A stretch of 64,000 nucleotides of DNA from DAOPYU01 sp942493245. Its GTDB lineage: Bacteria > Sumerlaeota > Sumerlaeia > UBA8349. The position numbers and the translations under genes are program-made. The notes under the pieces were generated by a model. The model saw nothing but the letters and a program-made list of their open reading frames with translations. It did not search any database and was not told where the DNA came from. This document shows positions 46,773 to 54,220 of this stretch, one piece after another. The DNA is taken from positions 5,146,001 to 5,210,000 of the forward strand of contig OW818685.1 in the NCBI GenBank assembly GCA_942493245.1. The letters run 5' to 3'. The number at the start of each line of letters is the position of its first letter. Within the stretch, counting starts at the first letter, position 1.

Positions 46773-46797
46773 TAAAAAGAGGATGGGGAGGCAACGG

Positions 46798-47325
46798 GTG
46801 CTGAGGCTGATAGCGGAACATGAGGGATACCGATACTACCTGCTTCTGGTGGATGCGATCGACTCGGTGACCGAGTGGCTTCCGGGGCCGGAGCATTTTT
46901 CTCTGTTCATTTACGAAGACAACAAGATTGAAGAGCGGGCCGACATCGATCGGTATTTCCGGTTCGCCAAAAGCGCGATCCTGGCCGGAGCGGAATGCGT
47001 CTGGTGTGGCGGCCTGATGGGAAGCAAACTCGATGATTTCTTTGGTGAAGAATTTGTATATCTAAAGTTGGGGCTTGATCCGAGTGTCGAAAGTGAAAAC
47101 TTGTTCCCCGAGGAATACAGCATTTGCGCAGACTGGGATGTGCATGCGAGCGTTGAAGAACTGGTCTGGCAATTCATGAATTACACCACCAGTCCCGAAC
47201 TTCGCGACCGGGTCGCCGTTTTTCAGAAAGACGACGTCATCGGGAAATGGTACGAGAAAACCCTGATGGCCTGGATCAACGGGGAACTGGAATTGACGGA
47301 TGACCTGGAGGTGGAAGGAGAATAG
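46798..47325 (+). CDS. Array paralog B, unknown function
   Basis: 175 residues from GTG 46798, chosen by alignment with A, C and D; ATG 46783 is possible. Core RYYLLLVDAIDSVTEWLPGP, then LAGAECVWCGGLMGSKLDDF, FPEEYSIC and RDRVAVFQKDDVIGKWY. The last about 115 nt and about 60 nt of 3' flank are almost identical to paralog C, showing a recent duplication or gene conversion. Cytoplasmic. Confidence 0.6.
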   Translation: MLRLIAEHEGYRYYLLLVDAIDSVTEWLPGPEHFSLFIYEDNKIEERADIDRYFRFAKSAILAGAECVWCGGLMGSKLDDFFGEEFVYLKLGLDPSVESENLFPEEYSICADWDVHASVEELVWQFMNYTTSPELRDRVAVFQKDDVIGKWYEKTLMAWINGELELTDDLEVEGE

Positions 47326-47380
47326 ATCATGGGCGACTGCGGGTGAGAGGCTTCCCGTGTCTGGACAACTTCTGTTGTTT

Positions 47381-47439
47381 ACCACCAAGACACCAAGATT
47401 TTGAGTTGTGTTTCTTTGTGCCTTGGTGTCTTGGTGGTA
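47381..47439. repeat. CACCAAG-type inverted repeat, copy 4
   Basis: It lies between paralogs B and C with shortened left arm (ACCACCAAGACACCAAGA). The upstream 20 nt (CTGGACAACTTCTGTTGTTT) also precedes copy 5. Confidence 0.8.
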
Positions 47440-47464
47440 GAAAAAGAGGGACGGGAGGCGACTT

Positions 47465-47983
47465 GTGCTGAGGCTACTCGCGGAACACGAGGGGTACCGA
47501 TACTACATGCTGTTGGTGGATGATCTGGGGGCGGTGACCGAATGGCTTCCGGGACCGGAGCATTTTTCCCTGTTCATTTACCGGGATGCCGAAATCCAAG
47601 GACATGCAGCCGCACAAATGGATCAACTGGCCCAAAGTGCCATCCTGGCCGGGGCGGAATGTATTTGGTGTGGCGGCCTGATGGGAAGCGAACTCGACGA
47701 TATTTTTGACAATGAATTTCTGGCCCTGAAGTTGGGCGTGGATGAGGTTACGACGAAGGATCTGTTTCCTGACGACTACTGGATCAACACGCTTTTCAAT
47801 GTAAAATCCAGTTTCGAAGACCACGTCTGGAATTTCATGAACATCACCGATTCCGAAGTTCGTGACCGGGTCGCCGTTTTTCAGAAAGACGACGTCATCG
47901 GGAAATGGTACGAGAAAACCCTGATGGCCTGGATCAACGGGGAACTGGAATTGACGGATGACCTGGAGGTGGAAGGAGACTAG
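47465..47983 (+). CDS. Array paralog C, unknown function
   Basis: 172 residues from GTG 47465 with GGGAGG upstream. Core RYYMLLVDDLGAVTEWLPGP, LAGAECIWCGGLMGSELDDI, FPDDYWIN, then the C-terminal block shared with B. The stop lies in GGAGACTAGATCATG, where paralog D instead reads through into a second domain. Confidence 0.6.
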   Translation: MLRLLAEHEGYRYYMLLVDDLGAVTEWLPGPEHFSLFIYRDAEIQGHAAAQMDQLAQSAILAGAECIWCGGLMGSELDDIFDNEFLALKLGVDEVTTKDLFPDDYWINTLFNVKSSFEDHVWNFMNITDSEVRDRVAVFQKDDVIGKWYEKTLMAWINGELELTDDLEVEGD

Positions 47984-48038
47984 ATCATGGGCGACCGCGG
48001 GCGAGCGGTTCTCCGTGTCTGGACAACTTCTGTTGTTT

Positions 48039-48105
48039 ACCACCAAGACACCAAGTCACCAAGATTTTGAGTTGTGTTTCTTTGTGCCTTGGTGTCTTGG
48101 TGGTA
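48039..48105. repeat. CACCAAG-type inverted repeat, copy 5
   Basis: It lies between paralogs C and D. The left arm has one more unit (GACACCAAGTCACCAAGA) than copy 4, so the family varies by unit number. Confidence 0.8.
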
Positions 48106-48130
48106 GAAAAAAAGGGACGGGAGGCGACTT

Positions 48131-48931
48131 GTGCTGAGGCTACTCGCGGAACATGAGGGATACCGATACTACCTGCTGCTGGTGGGTGCGATCGACTCGG
48201 TGACCGAATGGCTCCCGGAGGCGGAGCATTTTTCTTTGTTCCTCTACCAGAATGAAATCTTGACGGGACACCCATCCGGACAAATGGACAATTTCGCTCA
48301 AAGCGCGATCCTGGCGGGGGCGAAATGCGTCTGGTGTGGTGGCCTGATGGGGAGCGAACTCGATGACCTCTTCGATAATGAGTTTCTGGCTTTGCAGTTG
48401 GGAGTGGATGACGTCAAGACAAAGGACATGTTTCCTGAAGACTATTTTATTGATACACTCTTTGATGTGTACTCCGATTTCGACGAACAAGTCTGGCAAT
48501 TTATGAACATCACCGATTCCGAACTTCGCGACCGAGTGGCCGTTTTTCGAAAAGATGACCTTACGTGGAAAAGGTACAAGAAATCCCTCAAAGCCTGGAT
48601 CAATGGGGATCTCCAACTGGGGGAATATTCGGAAGAAACAGATGATTTAGGAATAGAAGGAGGCTACTCCATGACGAACTACGGCAAGGTGGCCACGCTG
48701 GAGAACGAGATTGAGGCGCAGGTGCTGAGTTCGATGCTCGACGCGGAGGGGATCGACTACGCCATCCGCACCTACCACGACTCGGCGTACAACGGCATTT
48801 TCCAGATGCAGAAAGGGTGGGGGATCGTCGAGGCGGACCTGGACGATCGCGACGCGATTCTGGAAATTCTCCAGAACCTGCGCGCCGGGGAAACTCCCCT
48901 CCCGGACGAAACGGAAGAGCCTCACCCGTGA
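48131..48931 (+). CDS. Array paralog D fused to a DUF2007-like domain
   Basis: 266 residues from GTG 48131. Residues 1-175 are the array domain (WCGGLMGSELDDLFDNEF, FPEDYFID, RDRVAVFRKDD). Residues 181-266 (MTNYGKVATLENEIEAQVLS, then IVEADLDDRDAILEILQNL) resemble DUF2007, a PII-related putative signal-transducing domain. The junction holds GAAGGAGG and an in-frame ATG at 48671, so the second domain could also be made alone. In paralogs B and C the corresponding point carries a TAG stop, which suggests that the ancestral order was two genes. Confidence 0.6.
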   Translation: MLRLLAEHEGYRYYLLLVGAIDSVTEWLPEAEHFSLFLYQNEILTGHPSGQMDNFAQSAILAGAKCVWCGGLMGSELDDLFDNEFLALQLGVDDVKTKDMFPEDYFIDTLFDVYSDFDEQVWQFMNITDSELRDRVAVFRKDDLTWKRYKKSLKAWINGDLQLGEYSEETDDLGIEGGYSMTNYGKVATLENEIEAQVLSSMLDAEGIDYAIRTYHDSAYNGIFQMQKGWGIVEADLDDRDAILEILQNLRAGETPLPDETEEPHP

Positions 48932-48965
48932 GTGGAGAGGCGCTCCGAAACCCCGGAGCCGCAAC

Positions 48966-49032
48966 CACAAGAAAAAACCGCGAAAGACGCAAAAAGCGCG
49001 AAAACCTGGTTTTTTCGCGCTTTTCGCGGTTG
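48966..49032. repeat. Inverted repeat with GCGAAA-type arms, copy 3
   Basis: The arms contain ACCGCGAAAGACGC and AAAAAGCGCGAAAA, with the right arm TTTTTTCGCGCTTTTCGCGG. It belongs to the family of 15331-15396. Confidence 0.75.
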
Positions 49033-49069
49033 AATAAGGGGTTGAAATCAAGATTTTTTATAGTTCGGG

Positions 49070-49196
49070 CCTTCAGCCCTGATGAAAGAAAGGGACACCT
49101 GTCCTGGGGCGACGCTTCGCTTGCCCCAGGCTACAATCCATCCGCGCCGTTGGCGCTCAACTGCGGTTTTCAGGTTCAGCCCTTTGGGGGAAAAAA
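49070..49196. repeat. Diverged composite palindrome modules
   Basis: It holds a CCTGGGGC/GCCCCAGG stem (49103-49130), the 30-nt dispersed repeat at 49145-49174 and a CAGCCCTTTGGGGG end. It resembles parts of the composite block but with different order. Confidence 0.5.
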
Positions 49197-49229
49197 GAGG
49201 ACGCGTAACCCGGGGCGTCGCTTCGCTCT

Positions 49230-49255
49230 GGGCGGACACACCGGTCCGCCCCTAC
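49230..49255. repeat. REP-like palindrome (GGGCGGAC family), near copy
   Basis: It differs from the copies at 44090 and 53197 by one base in the loop (ACACCG for ACACAG). Confidence 0.75.
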
Positions 49256-49469
49256 ACGATGGGGTGCGGTTCCGCTGAGCCAGGCCCTTGTGCTTTTTTG
49301 TGGCTGATGAAATAGACTTCGTTTGCGAATTTCTGGGAGATTGTCGCACGAAAACCGCTTTGGGGTGGCCTTTTCGGCCGTTTTCGCACCTTTTCGGGTC
49401 GTTCGGGGTTATGCAAATCTGGGGCGTTGATCGTTCTCGGCGAAGAGCCTATCTCGCGTTTCCGCCGTC

Positions 49470-49793
49470 TCAGATCACCTTGACTTGTTTGAATTTTTCC
49501 GCCGGGGCCTGCTTTTTCTTCTTTTCTTTCTCCATCCGCTTGAGCATCTCGGCTTCGGCCTGTTCCGGGGTCATCCCCGTCAGGGTGTCGATCTTGTTCA
49601 TGATCGCCATGATCTCGTTGAACCGGTCCCGCTTCTCGATGATCGGGATGGAGGGTTTGGAGTACTCGACGGTGAGTTTGAACAAGGAACGCGCCTCGAG
49701 TAGAAGCGTTTTCAGTTCCTCGATCTGCGCTTCGTAGGCGGCATACCGCCGCTGAATGAGTTTGGATGCGCTCTGCGATTCCAGAATAGACAT
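49470..49793 (-). CDS. Small coiled-coil protein
   Basis: 107 residues, strongly charged and helical (IQRRYAAYEAQIEELKTLLL, MLKRMEKEKKKKQ). No known domain. It lies 54 nt downstream of the rod-like flagellar gene on the same strand and may form one unit with it. GAGAGA precedes ATG 49793. A role as a chaperone or adaptor of that partner is only a guess. Confidence 0.5.
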   Translation of the reverse strand: MSILESQSASKLIQRRYAAYEAQIEELKTLLLEARSLFKLTVEYSKPSIPIIEKRDRFNEIMAIMNKIDTLTGMTPEQAEAEMLKRMEKEKKKKQAPAEKFKQVKVI

Positions 49794-49847
49794 GGGTCTC
49801 TCTCATCTATTGAATTGACACGCCACGTCCGTACTACGCGGCGATCA

Positions 49848-50147
49848 TCACCCGACAATGTCCAGCAATACCCCGAGGGTCTTATCCGACGTGCGGATCA
49901 CCGCCAAGTTGGCCTCGATCGCCCGGCGGCTCGATGCCATATTCACAAATTCCGTGGGGATATCGGCCTCGCTGGCCCCGCTGGGCGCCACCGAGGCCTG
50001 GACTGAACCCGAAGCGCCGGACAGATAGACCGTGCTGCTCGGCTCGAAATCGTCCGTTTGCAGGTTGGCCAGATTGTGCGCAGACACCAGCAACCCGCGC
50101 GTGTGAGCGCGGACAGCGGAAACGGTGTTCTGCAGCGAGCCAAGCAT
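49848..50147 (-). CDS. Mini flagellar rod/hook-like protein
   Basis: 99 residues. The N-terminal half has SAHNLANLQTDDFEPSS, the rod/hook signature (NLANxxTxxF), and the C-terminal half ends IPTEFVNMASSRRAIEANLA and VIRTSDKTLGVLLDIVG, the standard FlgC/FlgG-type terminal helix. The middle domain of FlgC (about 40 residues) is missing, so only the two coiled-coil ends remain. No other flagellar gene is in the window. It may be an orphan axial-protein relative. GGAGGAGG lies 5 nt before ATG 50147. Confidence 0.65.
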   Translation of the reverse strand: MLGSLQNTVSAVRAHTRGLLVSAHNLANLQTDDFEPSSTVYLSGASGSVQASVAPSGASEADIPTEFVNMASSRRAIEANLAVIRTSDKTLGVLLDIVG

Positions 50148-50377
50148 TTTCCCTCCTCCACGGCGTATGCCGCCCTATCATGTTTCTTATCGGACGGACG
50201 GGGGACGGACTTTAGCTCTTTTCCGCCAGGCGTTCGTTTCGCCCGTTCTTTTTCCAGAGACAATCCAGCATGCTTCTGATATAAAAGAACCTACCCGTTG
50301 AGACATCCGGCGCGCCGGTTTTTTTACGTGTGCCGGCAAGACCTTTCTCAATCCCGCTTTTCAGGAGGCCCTGACCC

Positions 50378-51040
50378 ATGAAAGTCGTCGCCACGTCCAT
50401 TCAGGAACGCGCAGAGCGCTTCGCCCAACTCAAATGGGCCGGAGAACTGACTCCCATTCAGATCGAAAAACTCGCCCGCTTCCTCCTCGTTTATTCCGTG
50501 ACCCAGGAAGATGCGGTTTTTCAGGAAGGCGAAGACGCCTGTTATCTGGCCTTTATCTCGAAAGGCACAGTTCGAATCGAGAAAAAAGGCCCTCAGGGGG
50601 ACCAGCCCCAGCGCATCGCCATCCTGAAGCCGGGCGACATCTTCGGCGAGATGGCCCTCATTGACGGTCAGCCCCGCTCGGCTTCGGCCTATGCTCATGA
50701 AGACGCCGAACTGTTGTTCCTGACGGCGGACAATTTCGCCATGCTGCGCACCGAGTTCTCCCTCATCGGCATGAAAGTTCTCTTCTGGGTCGCCAAGGGG
50801 ATGAGCCAGCGCCTGCGCCTGACCAACGACTGGCTCATCGACGCGCTGAACCATTCCTGCGACCCGGCGGCCTACCACGGCCAGTCCTCGGAGGTCGTGC
50901 CGCCCCCGGCTCCCGGTCCGGCCAGTAGTAGTGCGCCTCCCACCGACCTGATGGGCGAAATCGAAGCGCTTAAGCGTCGCGTTGAGGCGCTGGAACAAAA
51001 AATCGGAGGCGAGTTCGACTTCGAGAATGGATCGTCCTGA
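50378..51040 (+). CDS. Cyclic nucleotide-binding domain protein
   Basis: 220 residues. The cNMP-binding domain spans about 15-135 (FQEGEDACYLAFISKGTVRI, GDIFGEMALIDGQPRSASAY with the phosphate-binding cassette Glu and Arg). It has no HTH, so it is not a CRP-type regulator. The tail is a Pro/Ala/Ser linker followed by a short coiled coil (EIEALKRRVEALEQKIGG). It probably senses cAMP, cGMP or a related ligand and passes the signal by oligomerisation. AGGAGG lies upstream of ATG 50378. Confidence 0.8.
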   Translation: MKVVATSIQERAERFAQLKWAGELTPIQIEKLARFLLVYSVTQEDAVFQEGEDACYLAFISKGTVRIEKKGPQGDQPQRIAILKPGDIFGEMALIDGQPRSASAYAHEDAELLFLTADNFAMLRTEFSLIGMKVLFWVAKGMSQRLRLTNDWLIDALNHSCDPAAYHGQSSEVVPPPAPGPASSSAPPTDLMGEIEALKRRVEALEQKIGGEFDFENGSS

Positions 51041-51191
51041 AAACCGCAGTTGAGAGGGGGAAAACCATTGAAGGGATCGGTTTTCAGCCAGATCCCGCAA
51101 AACACCAGGATAGGGCAAAATACAACCAGTCACGGGCGCTACCCTCGATTTTTATCCCTCACTGCCCGAAACTTTTCGACCTGGCCGCAAC

Positions 51192-51428
51192 TTAAACAGT
51201 CACCCGTTTCCGCGTCGCAGACTTGGTGCGGGTTTTTTTCGCCAGATCCAGAAGTCCCTGCAGCGCCTCGTTCACCGCATCCGCCGTAGGGAAGGCCTTG
51301 GCCACGGCATCGTCGAGCAGGACCAGGTTGGTTCCCCGGGCAAACCGGCGCGCGTGTTTTCCCCGGACGCCTTTCCCCAGGTCTTCCCGGCTGTATTCCG
51401 CACGCATTTCGTCAGAATTCTTCTTCAT
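51192..51428 (-). CDS. brnA: Antitoxin of the BrnT toxin (BrnA-like)
   Basis: 78 residues. The core GVRGKHARRFARGTNLVLLD and AFPTADAVNEALQGLL fits the family of small antitoxins encoded just after BrnT toxins. The start codon lies 17 nt inside the brnT 3' end (ATG 51428), the usual overlap. The gene is intact while its toxin is split by an IS, so it is now an orphan antitoxin. With the native promoter upstream of brnT cut off, expression may come from the IS or have ceased (inference). Confidence 0.75.
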   Translation of the reverse strand: MKKNSDEMRAEYSREDLGKGVRGKHARRFARGTNLVLLDDAVAKAFPTADAVNEALQGLLDLAKKTRTKSATRKRVTV

Positions 51429-51593
51429 AGATTTTCCTTTCTTTGCGCGTGGCCAGGCGGGCGCTGATGATGCGGATTTTCCTATTCCGTTCCGTATAAG
51501 CGACCATCAATAACCTGCGTGTTTGCGACAGGCCCAGCGAGAGAAAGCGCGCTTCCTCGATCGAGTGGTCTGGATCGTTGAACGTGTAGGCTA
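51412..51593 (-). pseudogene. brnT: brnT toxin, 3' part
   Basis: It encodes the C-terminal 60 residues: YTFNDPDHSIEEARFLSLGL, then LLMVAYTERNRKIRIISARL and TRKERKIYEEEF. This is the BrnT (DUF497) core with its conserved RIISAR. The reading frame is open up to the IS edge at 51594. Joined to 52450-52546 it restores an unbroken 92-residue BrnT. Confidence 0.88.
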
Positions 51594-52447
51594 CAGCGTG
51601 TCGTCACAAGATTTTGAGCCAGTGAAAAAGACATCGGATTTGAACCGCCGCCAGGTATGAACTGGTCCTCTTTGCATAACGCGTGGCGATCCCTCTCCAT
51701 TCTTTCAAGCGCAGAAATGCGTTTTCAACCAAGTGGCGCATTTTGTAGAGATACTCGTCATAATCCCGCAATTCCTTGCGGTTCTTCTTGGGGGGAATAA
51801 CAGGCTCCATCCCCTGTTGGGCCGCCAAGTCCAGCACCGCCTGGCTGTCATACCCCCTGTCGGCGATCAGAAAGTCGGCATGCATGGAATCGATCAGCGC
51901 TCCGGCCTCTTGACAATCCGCTCGGGGACCCGCTGTAACAACCACTCGGAGCGGCATACCATGCGCATCCACGGCCAGATGTATCTTCGTGTTGAGCCCC
52001 CTTTTGTGCGCCCCATGTCCTGGTTCCCGCCCTCGGCGCCCGTTGCGTGTTGATGCACCTTGACGTGGCTTGCATCAATCATCAGCCATTCAAGATCGGG
52101 CTCGTCGATGAATTGTTCGAGCAGTTGCTCCCAAAGCCCCTTGTCGCGCCACCGGCAGAAACGCCGATGTGTGTTTTTCCAATCCCCATACTGGGGCGGA
52201 AGATCGCGCCAGGGCGCGCCGGTGCGAAGAATCCACAACACAGCGTTGATGAAACGGCGGTTGTCTTGTGCCACGCCGCCCCAAATCCCTTTTCTGCCAG
52301 GCAGGTGGGGCTCAATCAACCCCCACACTCGGTCCGAAATATCATGTCTGCTCTGCACGTCCGTCATATCCAAATCCTCCTTCGGCCATCCGACCGAAGG
52401 CACTATACCGAAAAGGAGAAGGATGTCAATCTCGTGACGACACTCTG
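51594..52447 (-). mobile_element. IS5-family (IS427/ISL2-like) insertion sequence
   Basis: 854 bp. The ends are inverted repeats: CAGCGTGTCGTCACAAGATT on the left and, read inward, CAGAGTGTCGTCACGAGATT on the right (18 of 20 match). It is flanked by a TA duplication (51592-51593 and 52448-52449); the empty site is CTAG. It carries one transposase in two overlapping frames. Both ends and the transposase look intact, so it may still be active. Confidence 0.9.
51604..52367 (-). CDS. IS5-family DDE transposase made by -1 frameshift
   Basis: The first frame runs from ATG 52367 (AAGGAGGA 7 nt upstream) to 51894, the second ends at 51604. They join in the A4G5 run at 51997-52005 (minus-strand text AAAAGGGGG), where a -1 slip gives TKGGLNTKIHLAVDAHGM, a 254-residue transposase. 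The catalytic triad is Asp in WLMIDASHVK, Asp in LIADRGYDS and Glu in MRHLVENAFLRLKEW. The N-terminal DUF4096-type domain has ISDRVWGLIEPHLPGRKG. Confidence 0.85.
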
Positions 52448-52449
52448 TA

Positions 52450-52546
52450 GAGGATCGCCAAAAATGGATGCGGCTTCTTCGAAGGTAACACCGTGCTTTC
52501 TTTGATTGGCTTTCGCTTTGGCCTTATCCCACTCAAACTTGAGCAT
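52450..52546 (-). pseudogene. brnT: brnT toxin, 5' part
   Basis: From ATG 52546 it encodes MLKFEWDKAKAKANQRKHGV and TFEEAASIFGDP, the BrnT N terminus (FEWDxxKxxxNxxKHGVxF). It stops at the IS edge in the CTAG site. GGAG lies about 8 nt upstream. The toxin should be inactive unless the IS excises precisely. Confidence 0.88.
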
Positions 52547-52683
52547 CTGGATACTCCATGACGCGGGATTCCTCTTGCCGCCCTCATCTCATTCAGCCAC
52601 TTTATCAATTGTGAGAAACAGGGCCAACCGCTGTCAAGGGAAATACGGAAATACGGGAAATGCGAAACCGGTGTCTGCGTCGT

Positions 52684-54003
52684 TCAGCCCCCGCCTCCCC
52701 GGTAGGACCGGTAGCAGCAGCGCGCGCAGGCGGGGTAGAGACCGTTCTTCAGAAGCGCCCGGCGGAAGAACCGCATGCGGGGAGCGTTCCAGAGATCCCA
52801 GAGCGGGGTGTCGCGGACGTTGCCGATGGCGTAGTGGAGGCACGGCTCGAACGTCCCGTCGGGCAGGAGGCGCATCGTGCGCCAGGGCATCAGGCACCGG
52901 CGCTCGAAGGGGTAGAGAAGATCCAGATAATACCCCCGCCAGAGCGACGGGCGCATTTCGGGGAAAAAGAGGATGCGCGGCGCGGCGGGACCGTCCTGTC
53001 GGACGCGTTGGTCGAGGGCTCGCAGCGTTTCTTCTAACGACTCAAACTGTTCCGGGGTCAGGCTGCCTTCGTAAAACTCGCCGGGGCGTTTCTGCCAGAC
53101 ACCTCCCTCGGAAGGCGGGTTTTCGGCCGAACATGCAGGTTCGCCCGGACACCCCGGTTCATTTGGGGGCGGGCCTGCGGGTCCCTGTTCCTTCTCGGGC
53201 GGACACACAGGTCCGCCCCTACGATTATCTTCAAACGGCCGCATGGCCTCCGGAAACACCCGGTTGTGCGCGGCCACATTTTCCGCCGTGTCGAACATGG
53301 GGTGCTGAAAGTTCACCTCTTCGGCTCCGACTTCGCGGGCCAGGTCGTACACCTCGCCCAGCGTGGCCAGACTCGCCTGCGTCACGACGCAATTGATCTT
53401 CAGGGCAGGAAAGCGAGCGTTTTGCCGCCGCCGGGCCTCGAGCAGCGCCTCCATCCCGGCCACCGCTTTCCGGAACGTCCCCGGAACGCCCCGGATGACG
53501 TCGTGAACCGCTTCCGGGCCGTCTATCGAGACCGTCACGTTGTCCACACCGATCTCGACCAGGCGCTCGGCCCACCGCTCCAGGAGAGTCCCATTGGTGA
53601 CGAGCGCGGCGATGAGGCCCCGCTTCTTGAGGTGTTCGAGAATGCGATCCAGCCCCTTGTACAGGAGCGGCTCGCCGCCGGTGAAGTAGAAGGCGGGGTG
53701 GGCGCTGGCGGCCTGGTCTATCACACGGATCCAGTCGTCGGCCTGAAGAGGGGAGCGCCCGGCGCCCAGGGCACCGGTGGCGTCGTCGCCCGGAAGCCCC
53801 CGCGGCTGCATGCACATCTCGCAGCGCAGGTTGCAGTACGCCGTGATGTTGATGGACAGCAGGTTCGGCTTCAAGGCGTACCCGCGCAGGAGAACGCGCT
53901 CGAGCTGACCCAGCGGGCTGGCGCGCAACACATGCCGCACCGCCCAACCAAAGTGAGCCGGGGAACGCAGGGCCAGTCGAAGGCGTTTGGCGGTGAATTT
54001 CAT
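52684..54003 (-). CDS. Radical SAM/SPASM protein with in-frame repeat insertion
   Basis: 439 residues. Radical SAM core from about 45: ITAYCNLRCEMC (C57, C61, C64), FTGGEPLLYK, VTVSIDGPEAVHDVIRG. A SPASM-type C terminus has Cys370, Cys388 and Cys426/429/430. Members modify peptides or surface molecules. Residues about 260-302 (RRGGPVCPPEKEQGPAGPPP and on) are a Gly/Pro/Cys-rich insert that breaks the normal core and is encoded by a dispersed palindromic repeat. Start ATG 54003. It lies in a cluster with glycosyltransferases on the same strand. Confidence 0.75.
   Translation of the reverse strand: MKFTAKRLRLALRSPAHFGWAVRHVLRASPLGQLERVLLRGYALKPNLLSINITAYCNLRCEMCMQPRGLPGDDATGALGAGRSPLQADDWIRVIDQAASAHPAFYFTGGEPLLYKGLDRILEHLKKRGLIAALVTNGTLLERWAERLVEIGVDNVTVSIDGPEAVHDVIRGVPGTFRKAVAGMEALLEARRRQNARFPALKINCVVTQASLATLGEVYDLAREVGAEEVNFQHPMFDTAENVAAHNRVFPEAMRPFEDNRRGGPVCPPEKEQGPAGPPPNEPGCPGEPACSAENPPSEGGVWQKRPGEFYEGSLTPEQFESLEETLRALDQRVRQDGPAAPRILFFPEMRPSLWRGYYLDLLYPFERRCLMPWRTMRLLPDGTFEPCLHYAIGNVRDTPLWDLWNAPRMRFFRRALLKNGLYPACARCCYRSYRGGGG
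53197..53222. repeat. REP-like palindrome inside a radical SAM gene
   Basis: It is identical over 26 nt to the intergenic copy at 44090-44115. It is read in frame as part of residues 260-270 of the radical SAM protein. More degenerate GC-rich pieces of the same type continue to about 53130. Confidence 0.85.
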
Positions 54004-54220
54004 ACGGCGATCCCCCGGAATCTGCGCAAGCCGCAGGAAATCCCCAAGTCCCGCATTTTAAGATTTTTTACACGAAGACACGACGGCACGAAGGAAATCA
54101 GACACCACATGGCCGTAACCGAATCAGGGTGCGCCGGAATGGCACAGGTCGGATGCTTCGCAGACATGTAACCCAGTTGGGGGTCATGCAAAACACCCCC
54201 TTCAGACCCATTCATCCAGT
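54004..54220. other. Intergenic, repeat remnant only
   Basis: A half repeat of CACGAAG type (ACACGAAGACACGACGGC at about 54069-54086). No gene supported. Confidence 0.4.

Noticed and set aside
45911..48105. Possible CRISPR array from the repeated CACCAAG units
   Set aside because: The units are 6-9 nt, form inverted arms and are separated by genes; there are no 25-40 nt spacers and no cas genes.
50306..50324. CCGGCGCGCCGG followed by seven T as a terminator or attenuator before the cNMP gene
   Set aside because: The stem is only 4 bp with a CGCG loop, and no plus-strand gene lies upstream to terminate.
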